Below are positions 1 to 10,477 of a DNA stretch of 64,000 nt, one piece after another. This stretch comes from Exiguobacterium oxidotolerans JCM 12280 (lineage in GTDB: Bacteria > Bacillota > Bacilli > Exiguobacteriales > Exiguobacteriaceae). Every line of letters starts with the position of its first letter. Position 1 is the stretch's first letter. The notes below the pieces were generated by a model, which was given only the letters and a program-made list of their open reading frames with translations, had not been told where the DNA came from and made no database searches. The position numbers and the translations under genes are program-made. The DNA is taken from contig NZ_JNIS01000001.1 in the NCBI RefSeq assembly GCF_000702625.1, forward strand, positions 1,715,001 to 1,779,000, given 5' to 3'.

Positions 1-2636
<2,636 letters not shown>

Positions 2637-2684
2637 AGCAGATGATTGTTGATGACTTCAGTTTTGAGGGCGCGAGCCCTGTCG

Positions 2685-2801
<117 letters not shown>

Positions 2802-2815
2802 ATTTTATTTTTTAT

Positions 2816-2890
2816 TCCGCAATAGCTCAGTGGTAGAGCAACCGGCTGTTAACCGGTAGGTCGTAGGTTCAAATCCTACTTGCGGAGCCA
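2816..2890 (+). tRNA. tRNA-Asn (GTT)
   Basis: Full cloverleaf with acceptor stem TCCGCAA, D-loop TAGCTCAGTGGTAGAGCA, anticodon GTT in GGCTGTTAACC, T-arm AGGTTCAAATCCT and an encoded 3' CCA. First tRNA after the 5S gene. Confidence 0.97.
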
Positions 2891-2892
2891 AT

Positions 2893-2967
2893 GGCCCGTT
2901 GGTCAAGCGGTTAAGACACCGCCCTTTCACGGCGGTAACACGGGTTCGATTCCCGTACGGGTCACCA
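2893..2967 (+). tRNA. tRNA-Glu (TTC)
   Basis: Acceptor GGCCCGT pairs with ACGGGTC. The anticodon is TTC in CCCTTTCACGG, the T-arm is GGGTTCGATTCCC and CCA is encoded. It starts two bases after tRNA-Asn. Confidence 0.97.
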
Positions 2968-2976
2968 TTATATTGT

Positions 2977-3049
<73 letters not shown>

Positions 3050-3082
3050 CTGTTTTTTTAATTAAATGTTCCTAGACAAACT

Positions 3083-3166
3083 GGGGGGGTAGCGAAGTGG
3101 CTAAACGCGGCGGACTGTAAATCCGCTCCCTCGGGTTCGGCGGTTCGAATCCGCCCCCCCCCACCA
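3083..3166 (+). tRNA. tRNA-Tyr (GTA)
   Basis: Class II tRNA of 84 bases with an all-G/all-C acceptor stem, anticodon GTA in GACTGTAAATC, a long variable arm (GCTCCCTCGGGTTCGGC) and encoded CCA. Confidence 0.96.
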
Positions 3167-3170
3167 TGTC

Positions 3171-3243
3171 GAGCCATTAGCTCAGTTGGTAGAGCATCTG
3201 ACTTTTAATCAGAGGGTCGCAGGTTCGAATCCTGCATGGCTCA
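3171..3243 (+). tRNA. tRNA-Lys (TTT)
   Basis: Acceptor GAGCCAT pairs with ATGGCTC. The anticodon is TTT in GACTTTTAATC and the T-arm is AGGTTCGAATCCT. CCA is not encoded. Confidence 0.96.
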
Positions 3244-3249
3244 TTTCTT

Positions 3250-3321
3250 GCGGAAGTAGTTCAGTGGTAGAATACGACCTTGCCAAGGTCGGGGTCGCGG
3301 GTTCGAATCCCGTCTTCCGCT
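3250..3321 (+). tRNA. tRNA-Gly (GCC)
   Basis: Acceptor GCGGAAG pairs with CTTCCGC, and the discriminator is T as in bacterial glycine tRNAs. The anticodon is GCC in CTTGCCAAG. CCA is not encoded. Confidence 0.96.
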
Positions 3322-3338
3322 TTTTATTTATCTTTTTC

Positions 3339-3414
3339 GGGGCCTTAGCTCAGCTGGGAGAGCGCCTGCCTTGCACGCAGGAGGTCAGCGGTTCGATCCC
3401 GCTAGGCTCCACCA
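3339..3414 (+). tRNA. tRNA-Ala (TGC)
   Basis: Acceptor GGGGCCT pairs with AGGCTCC (one G-T pair). The anticodon is TGC in CCTTGCACG, the T-arm is GCGGTTCGATCCCGC and CCA is encoded. Last tRNA of the cluster. Confidence 0.96.
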
Positions 3415-3501
3415 AATTTTGCTTAAAGATCTTAAGCGAGTTTCGTTCGTCTTAAGTTTTTTTATACTTGAAATGCCTGTTAACCAGAGTACGTACGCGA
3501 A

Positions 3502-3534
3502 AGCACCGTGATTCCCTTCACGGTGCTTTTTTGT
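3502..3534 (+). terminator. Terminator of the rRNA-tRNA operon
   Basis: A 10-bp perfect stem (AGCACCGTGA / TCACGGTGCT) with a short loop, followed by a run of T. It lies about 90 bases after the last tRNA and before rocF. Confidence 0.85.
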
Positions 3535-3585
3535 TGTTTCACCTGTCCCCACGATAGCTGTATAATCATGCGTCGGCATGTCGAG

Positions 3586-3624
3586 TTGAACCAGTCTTGT
3601 GTTACCGCTTACAATTAAGGTAAC
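3586..3624 (+). promoter_or_regulatory. Likely sigma-A promoter of rocF with an overlapping inverted repeat
   Basis: TTGAAC (3586-3591) and TACAAT (3610-3615) are 18 bases apart. The inverted repeat GTTACC (3601-3606) / GGTAAC (3619-3624) brackets the -10 and could be an operator, but no regulator is known from this window. A second TATAAT at 3561-3566 has only a weak -35 (TTCACC, 3538-3543). Confidence 0.55.
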
Positions 3625-3650
3625 TTAAACAAGCAAAGGGGAATACGGGG

Positions 3651-4559
3651 ATGAACATTGCCTATATCAGCGTGCCATATCGTTACGGTCAAGGAAAGCC
3701 AGGAACAGAGCATGGTCCGGCAGCAGTTGAAGAAGCCGGTCTATTTGAGACGTTGGCAACACATGGACAAGAAGCTGTCCGCTACGGGGAAGCGGCCGTC
3801 TTACCAGAAGATGCAGTCCGAGAAGAAGATGCCAAGTTAAAACGTCTTGAAGGTGTTGTTCATACGACGAACGACTTACAACTCCTCGTGCGTGACGCAC
3901 TCTCCGAGAAGCGTTTCCCGTTACTCGTCGGGGGCGACCACAGCATGGCAATCGGAACAATCGCAGGACTTCGTCGATCGATTCCGCGGCTCGGTGCGAT
4001 TTGGTTCGATGCGCATGGCGATTTAAATACACCGGAAACGTCACCTACAGGTAATATTCACGGAATGCCACTCGCTGTTGCTCTTGGGGAAGGGCATCAG
4101 CGCCTAACGGAAATCGGTGGGACAGACGTCAAGTTACAACCGGAGCATCTCGTCTTTATCGGCTTACGTGACGTCGATCCGGGCGAACAGGAATTGATTG
4201 ATCGGCTTGGGATTCGCGTTTATGACATGGAAGCGATTCGGACACGGGGAATGGAAGCCATCATGAAGGAAGCGATTGCTTACCTGAACGAAACGACGGA
4301 CGCGTTTTACTTAAGTTTCGACATGGATGGTCTTGACCCGAGTTTAGTCGAAGGGACCGGGACGCGGGTAGCGGACGGTGTCATGTTAGAGGATGCTCAG
4401 ACCGTCTTGAACTCTTGTGCGGAACAAGAAAACTTTATTGCAGCGGAGTTCGTCGAAGTGAATCCGCTGTTAGAAGAAGGAAACGGGACGGCGATTCTTG
4501 CAAATGCCTTGATCGGAAACCTACTTCAAGCGATGAAAAACCAGCATTTAGTAAAATAA
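3651..4559 (+). CDS. rocF: Arginase
   Basis: Hydrolyses L-arginine to ornithine and urea in the cytoplasm, the first step of arginine catabolism. The 302-residue protein has the full set of ureohydrolase manganese motifs: GGDHS (94-98), DAHGD (120-124) and SFDMDGLDP (222-230), whose Asp and His residues bind the two Mn ions. Length matches bacterial arginases. The ATG follows AAAGGGG at suitable distance. It stands alone between its own promoter and terminator, but an arginase gene just upstream of the cdaA-glmM region is a gene order known from Bacillales and staphylococci. Agmatinase and formiminoglutamase are related families, but overall similarity favours arginase. Confidence 0.93.
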   Translation: MNIAYISVPYRYGQGKPGTEHGPAAVEEAGLFETLATHGQEAVRYGEAAVLPEDAVREEDAKLKRLEGVVHTTNDLQLLVRDALSEKRFPLLVGGDHSMAIGTIAGLRRSIPRLGAIWFDAHGDLNTPETSPTGNIHGMPLAVALGEGHQRLTEIGGTDVKLQPEHLVFIGLRDVDPGEQELIDRLGIRVYDMEAIRTRGMEAIMKEAIAYLNETTDAFYLSFDMDGLDPSLVEGTGTRVADGVMLEDAQTVLNSCAEQENFIAAEFVEVNPLLEEGNGTAILANALIGNLLQAMKNQHLVK

Positions 4560-4566
4560 TGGATAG

Positions 4567-4604
4567 AACTTGAACTCTTTTCATCGGGGTTCAAGTTTTT
4601 TTTG
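4567..4604 (+). terminator. Terminator after rocF
   Basis: Perfect 9-bp stem (AACTTGAAC / GTTCAAGTT) followed by eight T. It separates rocF from the sigma-W promoter about 20 bases downstream. Confidence 0.85.
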
Positions 4605-4622
4605 TTACAATTTAAAATGAGA

Positions 4623-4648
4623 TGAAACATTTATCGGTCGACTCCGTA
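4623..4648 (+). promoter_or_regulatory. Sigma-W autoregulatory promoter
   Basis: TGAAAC (4623-4628), a spacer of exactly 16 bases, then CGTA (4645-4648). This is an exact match to the published Bacillus subtilis sigma-W consensus. It lies 37 bases upstream of the sigW start codon, so positive autoregulation is expected. Confidence 0.88.
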
Positions 4649-4684
4649 TAAGAGATTGACCGCATAGAGCGGGGGGTATTTGAA

Positions 4685-5248
4685 GTGGAAGAAACAACAC
4701 TACGCTTAATTGAGCGAGTGAAGCAAGGCGACCGTGATGCATTTGCGGCACTTGTTGATCTATATAAAGAAGGAGCATTTTTAGTTGCCTTCCGTGTATT
4801 ACGTGATCGGATGGAAGCAGAAGATGCCACGCAAGAAGCCTTTATTCGCGTATTCACAAAGATTGAATCGTATAATGCACAATGGAAGTTCCGTACGTGG
4901 CTGTATCGCATCGTCACAAATGTCTCAATTGACCGCTTACGGAAGAAACGTCCAGATTATTCTCTTGATGCCGAGATGTCGGGCACTGAAGGATTGACGC
5001 TGTATTCCCAGCTTGAAAGTAAGGAGCAATTGCCAGAAGATCAAGTCGTTGATTCAGAAGAACGAAATGCTGTCGGTGACGCGATTGCCGCTTTACCTGA
5101 AAAATATCGTATTCCACTTGTCTTGAAATATATTGAAGATCTTTCATTAAAGGAAATCAGTGAAATGATCGACCTACCTGTCGCCACAGTCAAAACTAGA
5201 ATTCACCGTGGCCGAGAAGCGCTGAAGAAGCACTTCGGAACGCGGTGA
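4685..5248 (+). CDS. sigW: ECF RNA polymerase sigma factor SigW
   Basis: Directs RNA polymerase to envelope-stress and antimicrobial-resistance genes. The 187-residue protein has sigma region 2 (about 10-85, with DATQEAFIRVF and FRTWLYRIVTNVSIDRLRK) and region 4 (about 130-185, with LPEKYRIPLVLKYIEDLS and an HTH ending in TVKTRIHRGRE). The start is GTG after GGGGGGT; no in-frame ATG fits better. The anti-sigma gene begins 16 bases after the stop. Position beside rsiW and cdaA, plus the consensus promoter, separates it from other ECF sigmas; a second ECF sigma lies at 22978. Confidence 0.93.
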   Translation: MEETTLRLIERVKQGDRDAFAALVDLYKEGAFLVAFRVLRDRMEAEDATQEAFIRVFTKIESYNAQWKFRTWLYRIVTNVSIDRLRKKRPDYSLDAEMSGTEGLTLYSQLESKEQLPEDQVVDSEERNAVGDAIAALPEKYRIPLVLKYIEDLSLKEISEMIDLPVATVKTRIHRGREALKKHFGTR

Positions 5249-5264
5249 GAAGGAGGATCTCACC

Positions 5265-5879
5265 ATGACACGAGAACACGTAAACGAACGCATCCAAGAT
5301 TATTTAGATCAAAATCAACCTCCAGAAGACTTTAAGCAACTCGAAGCGGAGTTACGGGAGGCGAATGCGATGGACGACTTCGAAGAGTATCGACTCCTCG
5401 ATGCACAGTTACGCACGCTTCCGAAGCCGAAGCTATCGGCAGACTTTACATCCCGCGTGCTGGCACAATTGCCTGAACAGGTGGACACGTCGAATGTGAC
5501 ACCGCTTCGTAAGACTTCTCGTTTTGGAGGGAAGATGAAACAGTACCCACTCCTTGCAGCAGCCTCGATTTTCATGTTGCTGTCGGTCGGGAGCCTCGGT
5601 GGTTATATGACGCAAGAAGAGAAAGACTTGTCGTATACGAACGTTCCCGGCATCGTCGCTGAAAATGGCGAGGTCGTTGTTCCAAAAGGAGTGACGGTCA
5701 ACCAAGATTTATACGTCGAAGGCGGAAATGTCCGAATCGAAGGTAAAGTCAACGGAGACGTCATGACCATGGACGGGACGGCTTATACAGCCAGTGCCGG
5801 AAACGTGACTGGAGAAATTAAAGAAATCGATCAGTTGTTCGAACGCGTCTGGTATGGAATCAAACGAATCTTTGATTAA
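5265..5879 (+). CDS. rsiW: Anti-sigma-W factor RsiW, without zinc-finger cysteines
   Basis: Single-pass membrane protein that holds SigW inactive until regulated proteolysis. A cytoplasmic part of about 90 residues is followed by one membrane segment near 96-116 (PLLAAASIFMLLSVGSLGGY) and an extracytoplasmic tail. The tail keeps family features seen in B. subtilis RsiW: GKVNGDV, ASAGNVTGEI and QLFERVWY. The usual ZAS motif (H-x3-C-x2-C) is missing; there is no cysteine in the protein. A strong AAGGAGG precedes the ATG. The sequence still contains LSADFTSRVLAQLP, like the segment just before the membrane in the family. Identity is secure from position and tail, but zinc binding is not expected. 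Confidence 0.9.
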   Translation: MTREHVNERIQDYLDQNQPPEDFKQLEAELREANAMDDFEEYRLLDAQLRTLPKPKLSADFTSRVLAQLPEQVDTSNVTPLRKTSRFGGKMKQYPLLAAASIFMLLSVGSLGGYMTQEEKDLSYTNVPGIVAENGEVVVPKGVTVNQDLYVEGGNVRIEGKVNGDVMTMDGTAYTASAGNVTGEIKEIDQLFERVWYGIKRIFD

Positions 5880-5885
5880 TTAGTT

Positions 5886-5909
5886 GGGGCGAGTCTAACT
5901 CGCCCCTTT
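5886..5909 (+). terminator. Terminator after rsiW
   Basis: Perfect 8-bp GC-rich stem (GGGGCGAG / CTCGCCCC) with a 5-base loop and only three T. Possibly partial, because the cdaA promoter begins directly behind it. Confidence 0.7.
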
Positions 5910-5910
5910 A

Positions 5911-5919
5911 TGCTATAAT
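5911..5919 (+). promoter_or_regulatory. Extended -10 promoter for cdaA
   Basis: TGCTATAAT is an exact extended -10 element. The -35 window falls inside the rsiW terminator stem and is not consensus. The element would let cdaA-cdaR-glmM be expressed independently of sigma-W. Confidence 0.6.
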
Positions 5920-5958
5920 GAAAGCTGTTTAAATTAGATGAGATAGGGGGCACGGTTG

Positions 5959-6819
5959 GTGAATTACTTCAACTGGCAACCACTTCAATTTCAAATGTTG
6001 AAACTGGGCGAAAACGTACACTGGTACGATTATATTAATGATGTGCTTGATATCGCGGTCGTGACATTCGTCATTTACCGCCTGATGATTATCGTCAAAG
6101 GCACAAAAGCGGTTCAATTGATTAAAGGAATTTCTGTCATTTTGATTAGCTGGTTCTTAAGCGGCTTTTTCGGACTGAAAACCTTACAATTTCTATTGAA
6201 TCAAATCATCACCTATGGATTACTCGGGATTATCATCATCTTCCAGCCAGAGCTCCGTCGAGGACTGGAGCACCTGGGACGAACGAGTAAATTCTTCTCA
6301 CGGAGTGCGATCAGTGATGAAGATGAACAAACGCGAATCGTCGATGCACTCGTTTCGTCAGCACAATACATGTCGAAACGTCGAATTGGTGCGCTCGTCA
6401 CGTTTGAACGGGAAACCGGTCTCAGTGAATATGTCGAGACGGGGATTCCGCTCGGTTCTCAAATCACGAGTCAGCTTTTGATCAACCTGTTCATTCCGAA
6501 CACGCCGTTGCATGATGGTGCCGTCATCGTTCAGCAAGGCAAACTTGCGGCAGCGGCTTGTTATTTACCGCTCTCAGAAAGTGCCCACATCTCTAAAGAT
6601 CTCGGGACACGTCACCGGGCCGCGATTGGTGTCAGTGAAGTTACGGATAGTGTCACGCTTGTCGTATCGGAAGAGACGGGAGGCGTATCTCTCGCAATCA
6701 ATGGTCGTCTTTACCGGGAACTCGACGAAGATTCGCTTCGGGCGAAGTTGCTTGAGACGCTCGTCAAAGTCGAGCCGGCGAATACGTCCTTCTTTAACTG
6801 GATGGGGGCGAAAAAATAA
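5959..6819 (+). CDS. cdaA: Diadenylate cyclase CdaA (c-di-AMP synthase)
   Basis: Condenses two ATP to cyclic di-AMP, an essential second messenger controlling potassium, osmolyte and wall homeostasis. Three N-terminal membrane helices (roughly 30-95) precede a DisA_N/DAC domain with the catalytic DGA (about 186-188, in PNTPLHDGA) and RHR (about 218-220, in GTRHRAA). The frame opens at TTG 5956, but GTG 5959 sits 8 bases from GGGGG and is preferred. The stop overlaps the cdaR start (TAATG), so the genes are translationally coupled. This is the membrane-bound housekeeping type, formerly YbbP. Confidence 0.94.
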   Translation: MNYFNWQPLQFQMLKLGENVHWYDYINDVLDIAVVTFVIYRLMIIVKGTKAVQLIKGISVILISWFLSGFFGLKTLQFLLNQIITYGLLGIIIIFQPELRRGLEHLGRTSKFFSRSAISDEDEQTRIVDALVSSAQYMSKRRIGALVTFERETGLSEYVETGIPLGSQITSQLLINLFIPNTPLHDGAVIVQQGKLAAAACYLPLSESAHISKDLGTRHRAAIGVSEVTDSVTLVVSEETGGVSLAINGRLYRELDEDSLRAKLLETLVKVEPANTSFFNWMGAKK

Positions 6820-8105
6820 TGTTCGAAAAGTGGTTCAATGAACGATGGTTTTTACGAATCGTTGCGGTACTACTTGCTGTGATGCTCTATTTGATGGTCG
6901 CAGGTTCGAGTTCGAGCGGGAAAAGTGACGCGGCGAGTCTATTGCCGATTGCTGGTCAGGGCTCGACGACGTTTGACGTACCGGTCACAGTGAATTATGA
7001 TGAATCGCAGTGGGTCGCCTATAATATTCCAACTACAATCGAAACGACGGTCAAAGGACCATCGAGTAGTTTGACGATGCTTCGCCTCGTCAAAGACTTT
7101 GGTCTATCGTTAGATTTAGAGGGACTCGACCCTGGGTACCACCGTGTTCGTGTGACAGCGAATGGTTTTGGAAAAGATGTTGAAGTGACACCGAAACAGG
7201 AGACGGTCGAAGTTTTTCTTGATAAAAAAGTCACGAAACAAGTCCCCGTTCAAGTCGCCTTACTCAACAAAAATAAAATCGCCGAAGGGTATGTCGTCGG
7301 TGAAGCACAACCGAGTAAACAAACGGTTGCGGTGACGGGAGGAGCAGAAAAGCTCCAAGCCATCACATCGATTCAAGTCCCGATCGACGTGACGGGTCGC
7401 GCGTCGACCTTCATGGAATCGTTTAACGTCAAAGCGACGGATACGAATGGGAACGCAATTAGCGCGACGTACGATCCGGAACAGCTTGAAGTGACAGTTC
7501 CTGTCTATAAGGAAAGTAAGACGGTCCCGATCAACGTTAAAACAACAGGTAGTGTCAAAAAAGGCTACAAGGTCGTCAAAATTGTTCCCGTCGTCACGGA
7601 AGCACGTCTGTACGGAACGAAGGAAGAGTTGACGCGAATCGGTTCGGTCGATACAAAAGCAATCGCACTAAAAGGATTGACGAAGACGACCGATAAGACG
7701 ATCGAACTCGTCGAACCGGATAATGTGACGGCAATGGATCCGACTTCGATTACGGTCAGTATCGTCGTCGAGAAGGAAAATGCTAAATCGACGACGGAAA
7801 CGGTCGAGGAGCGAGCAGAGAAGACGATTACAGGTGTTCCTGTGACGCTTAACGGTTTCGACGAGTCGAAATATACAATTGATTATGCTGAAACGATTGA
7901 TCTCGTCGTCCGTGGCAGCGAAGCGGACTTAGCTTCGATTGATGCAACCGACATCAAGGCTGTCATCGACGTAACAGGATTAAAAGAAGGCACACACGGC
8001 TTACCGATTTCATATCAGACATCTAAAGCATTCGATGTCTTACGACCGGATAACATGGACGTCACGTTAAAGACGATTCCCCGGACATCGGTACAGACGA
8101 ATTAA
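6819..8105 (+). CDS. cdaR: CdaA regulator CdaR (YbbR-domain protein)
   Basis: Membrane-anchored extracytoplasmic partner that modulates CdaA. A single N-terminal membrane segment (about 11-29) is followed by roughly four YbbR repeats of 80-90 residues, each a beta-rich unit around segments such as FDVPVTVNYDESQWV, VPVQVALLNKNKIAEGY, VPINVKTTGSVKKGYK and ITGVPVTLNGFDESKY. Length (428) is usual for the family. It starts one base inside the cdaA stop codon and is followed 29 bases later by glmM, reproducing the conserved cdaA-cdaR-glmM operon. Confidence 0.92.
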   Translation: MFEKWFNERWFLRIVAVLLAVMLYLMVAGSSSSGKSDAASLLPIAGQGSTTFDVPVTVNYDESQWVAYNIPTTIETTVKGPSSSLTMLRLVKDFGLSLDLEGLDPGYHRVRVTANGFGKDVEVTPKQETVEVFLDKKVTKQVPVQVALLNKNKIAEGYVVGEAQPSKQTVAVTGGAEKLQAITSIQVPIDVTGRASTFMESFNVKATDTNGNAISATYDPEQLEVTVPVYKESKTVPINVKTTGSVKKGYKVVKIVPVVTEARLYGTKEELTRIGSVDTKAIALKGLTKTTDKTIELVEPDNVTAMDPTSITVSIVVEKENAKSTTETVEERAEKTITGVPVTLNGFDESKYTIDYAETIDLVVRGSEADLASIDATDIKAVIDVTGLKEGTHGLPISYQTSKAFDVLRPDNMDVTLKTIPRTSVQTN

Positions 8106-8134
8106 AACCAATCAGTGAAATGAGGAAATAGCAC

Positions 8135-9490
8135 ATGGGTAAGTATTTTGGAACTGACGGCGTCCGCGGCGTCGCAAACGTAGAATTGACACCGGAACTC
8201 GCCTACCGTCTTGGACGGATTGGTGGATACGTGTTGACGAAACACGAGAGCACACGTCCGAAAGTCTTAATCGGACGCGATACACGCGTCTCTGGTCAAA
8301 TGCTTGAGAACGCGATGATTGCAGGATTGTTATCAATCGGCGCGGAAGTTATGCGTCTCGGTGTCATCTCGACACCAGGGGTCGCGTACTTGACGAAGAC
8401 GATGGATGCGACAGCAGGCGTCATGATCTCAGCCTCACATAATCCGGTCGAAGACAACGGCATCAAATTCTTCGGAACAGACGGATTTAAGCTCAATGAT
8501 GCAACAGAACTCGAAATCGAAGCATTGCTCGACGAAACAGAGGACACACTCCCACGACCAGCAGGGAAAGAACTTGGTTTCGTTCACGATTATTATGAAG
8601 GCGCGCAAAAATACCTCCATATGCTTCGTCAAACATCGGATGAAGATTTCTCAGGGATTCATGTCGCAATCGATGGCGCGCACGGCGCGACATCAAGCCT
8701 TGCACCACGTTTGTTCGGGGACCTCGAAGCAGAAGTCTCAACAATCGGTACAACACCAAACGGCTTGAACATCAATGATGGTGTCGGGTCAACACATCCG
8801 GAGCACCTCGCGGCATTCGTCAAAGAGAAAAGTGCCGACGTCGGTCTCTCGTTCGATGGTGACGGCGATCGTTTGATTGCAGTCGATGAGAACGGCGATA
8901 TCGTCGATGGCGATAAAATTATGTTCATCTGCGGAAAATACTTGAACGAAATCGGTCGTTTGAAAGATAACACGATTGTCGCGACAGTCATGAGTAACCT
9001 CGGCTTCCATAAAACGGTCGCAGAACATGGCATGACGGCATTACAAACAGCGGTCGGTGACCGTTACGTCGTCGAAGAGATGCGTAAAAACGACTACACG
9101 CTCGGTGGCGAACAGTCAGGTCACATCATCTTCATGGATTACTCGACGACAGGCGACGGCATGTTGTCTGGCGTTCAGTTACTCCAAATCATGAAGGCGA
9201 CAGGCAAGAAGTTATCGGAACTCGCAGCCGAGATGCCGATCTTCCCGCAACGTCTCGTCAACATTCGGGTGTCGGATAAGAATGGGGCAATGAACGGTCC
9301 TGCCGTTCAAGCGATCATTGCGGAAGTCGAAGCGGAAATGGCTGGGAACGGTCGGATTCTCGTTCGTGCATCTGGAACAGAACCACTCGTTCGTGTCATG
9401 GCGGAAGCAGAGTCGCAAGAAGCATGTGACATGTACGTCGAACGGATTGCGAACGTCGTTCGTGAGAATTACGCGTTACAAGAAAACTGA
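8135..9490 (+). CDS. glmM: Phosphoglucosamine mutase
   Basis: Interconverts glucosamine-6-phosphate and glucosamine-1-phosphate on the route to UDP-GlcNAc and peptidoglycan. At 451 residues it has the N-terminal FGTDGVRG, the phosphoserine loop ISASHNP with Ser101, the metal loop DGDGDR and the C-terminal phosphate-binding RASGTEP. ATG follows GAGGAAA. In B. subtilis and staphylococci GlmM binds and inhibits CdaA, which explains its place in this operon. The substrate comes from GlmS, encoded about 1 kb downstream under separate control. Confidence 0.95.
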   Translation: MGKYFGTDGVRGVANVELTPELAYRLGRIGGYVLTKHESTRPKVLIGRDTRVSGQMLENAMIAGLLSIGAEVMRLGVISTPGVAYLTKTMDATAGVMISASHNPVEDNGIKFFGTDGFKLNDATELEIEALLDETEDTLPRPAGKELGFVHDYYEGAQKYLHMLRQTSDEDFSGIHVAIDGAHGATSSLAPRLFGDLEAEVSTIGTTPNGLNINDGVGSTHPEHLAAFVKEKSADVGLSFDGDGDRLIAVDENGDIVDGDKIMFICGKYLNEIGRLKDNTIVATVMSNLGFHKTVAEHGMTALQTAVGDRYVVEEMRKNDYTLGGEQSGHIIFMDYSTTGDGMLSGVQLLQIMKATGKKLSELAAEMPIFPQRLVNIRVSDKNGAMNGPAVQAIIAEVEAEMAGNGRILVRASGTEPLVRVMAEAESQEACDMYVERIANVVRENYALQEN

Positions 9491-9497
9491 GTCAACG

Positions 9498-9531
9498 AAA
9501 AGGAGTAGCTTCGTGCTGCTCCTTTTTTTTG
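9498..9531 (+). terminator. Terminator of the cdaA-cdaR-glmM operon
   Basis: Stem AGGAGTAGC / GCTGCTCCT (one G-T pair) with a TTCGT loop and eight T. Confidence 0.85.
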
Positions 9532-9566
9532 TATACGGGAGGAATGTTAGGGAGGGGAAATAGCAC

Positions 9567-10096
9567 GAACCCGTTGTCCTCTGCCCGCTTTTCTCAGGCG
9601 GAACGCAAGCCGCGGCCAGCTTGTTGCTGACCGGGTCTCGCCTGTTCCTGTCGGAAGCGGAGCTTCCTTTTCCTGTAGAAGTCGGACAGGGATGCGGGTT
9701 CGTTTCAGGAGTAGCGTGGATATGGAATAGGAATAGTGCTTAGATTCTATTAAATAGAGTGAGAACCCGTTGTCCTCTGCCCGCTTTTCTCATGCGGAAC
9801 GCAAGCCGCGGCCAGCTTGGGGCTGACCGCGGCTTGCCTGTTCCTGTCGGAAGCAAAGCTTCCTTTTCCTGTAGAAGTCGGACAGGGACGCGGGTTCGTT
9901 TCAGGAGTAGCGTGGATATGGAATAGGAATAGTGCTTAGATTCTATTAAATAGAGTGAGAACCCGGTGTCCTCTGCCCGCTTTTCTCAGGCGGAACGCAA
10001 GCCGCGACCAGCTTGGGGCTGACCGGGTCTCGCCTGTTCCTGTCGGAAGCGGAGCTTCCTTTTCCTGTAGAAGTCGGACAGGGACGCGGGTTCGTT
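9567..10096. repeat. Three tandem copies of a 196-bp repeat with a palindromic core
   Basis: Copies begin at 9567, 9763 and 9959, an exact 196-bp period. The third stops after about 138 bases. Each core opens with GAACCCG (9567-9573 in copy 1) and closes with CGGGTTC (9695-9701), with nested self-complementary segments between. Copies 1 and 2 carry a near-identical linker of about 60 bases (for example 9702-9762). Copy differences cluster in the central hairpin: copy 2 can form a GCCGCGG...CCGCGGC stem that copies 1 and 3 only partly form. No open frame is conserved. A related element lies at 49856-50011. Confidence 0.9.
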
Positions 10097-10205
10097 CGAA
10101 GGTGGAGAAGTAATATAAAGATGCATGATTCTTTTTTACAAAATCTAGGTATTAGAGGTATTGTTTAGAAAGATATCGGGAATAGTTACAAATACGTTAC
10201 CTTCC
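10097..10205. other. AT-rich spacer between the repeats and the glmS promoter
   Basis: About 110 bases without a coding frame, terminator or recognisable element. Base composition is clearly more AT-rich than the repeats before it. Confidence 0.5.
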
Positions 10206-10234
10206 TTGCTTTTTCCAATTAAAGTTCGTATGAT
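10206..10234 (+). promoter_or_regulatory. Sigma-A promoter of glmS
   Basis: TTGCTT (10206-10211), 17-base spacer, TATGAT (10229-10234). Transcription would start near 10241, giving a short leader of about 33 bases before the ribozyme cleavage site. That leader contains GTCGGACAGAAA twice (from 10241 and from 10257). Confidence 0.65.
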
Positions 10235-10264
10235 TGTAAAGTCGGACAGAAACGGAGTCGGACA

Positions 10265-10440
10265 GAAATAGAAGCGCCAGGGCTGACTATGTGATAGGCA
10301 GCTGACGAGGTGGAGGTTTATCGAATCATTCGGCGGATGCCTCCCGGTACCTTATCAGTACCGTAAACGTACTTGAAATCGTCTAAGTGATTAGACGGAC
10401 AAACAAGTACGTGATGATAACTCTCGACAAGAGCCGTTCC
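10265..10440 (+). ncRNA. glmS ribozyme (GlcN6P-activated self-cleaving riboswitch)
   Basis: The conserved ribozyme core is present: AGCGCCAG at the cleavage site, GACGAGGTGGAGG, TTATCGAAT, and TTCGGCGGATGCCTCCCGG. Cleavage is expected between A10273 and G10274. Downstream helices include GGTACC...GGTACC-like and GTCTAAGTGATTAGAC hairpins and a long pairing of ACGTACTTG with CAAGTACGT. In this family, glucosamine-6-phosphate acts as cofactor for self-cleavage and the cleaved glmS message is degraded. The gene begins about 40 bases downstream. The 3' limit is approximate. Confidence 0.95.
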
Positions 10441-10477
10441 TCTTCAGGGAAATACTTGGATATGGGAGAGAATCAAT

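Noticed and set aside
3186..3455. 89-codon open frame across the tRNA cluster
   Set aside because: It runs through tRNA-Lys, tRNA-Gly and tRNA-Ala; the peptide is translated tRNA.
9567..10096. CRISPR-like array
   Set aside because: Units are 196 bp with near-identical linkers, so there are no variable spacers, and no cas genes are present.
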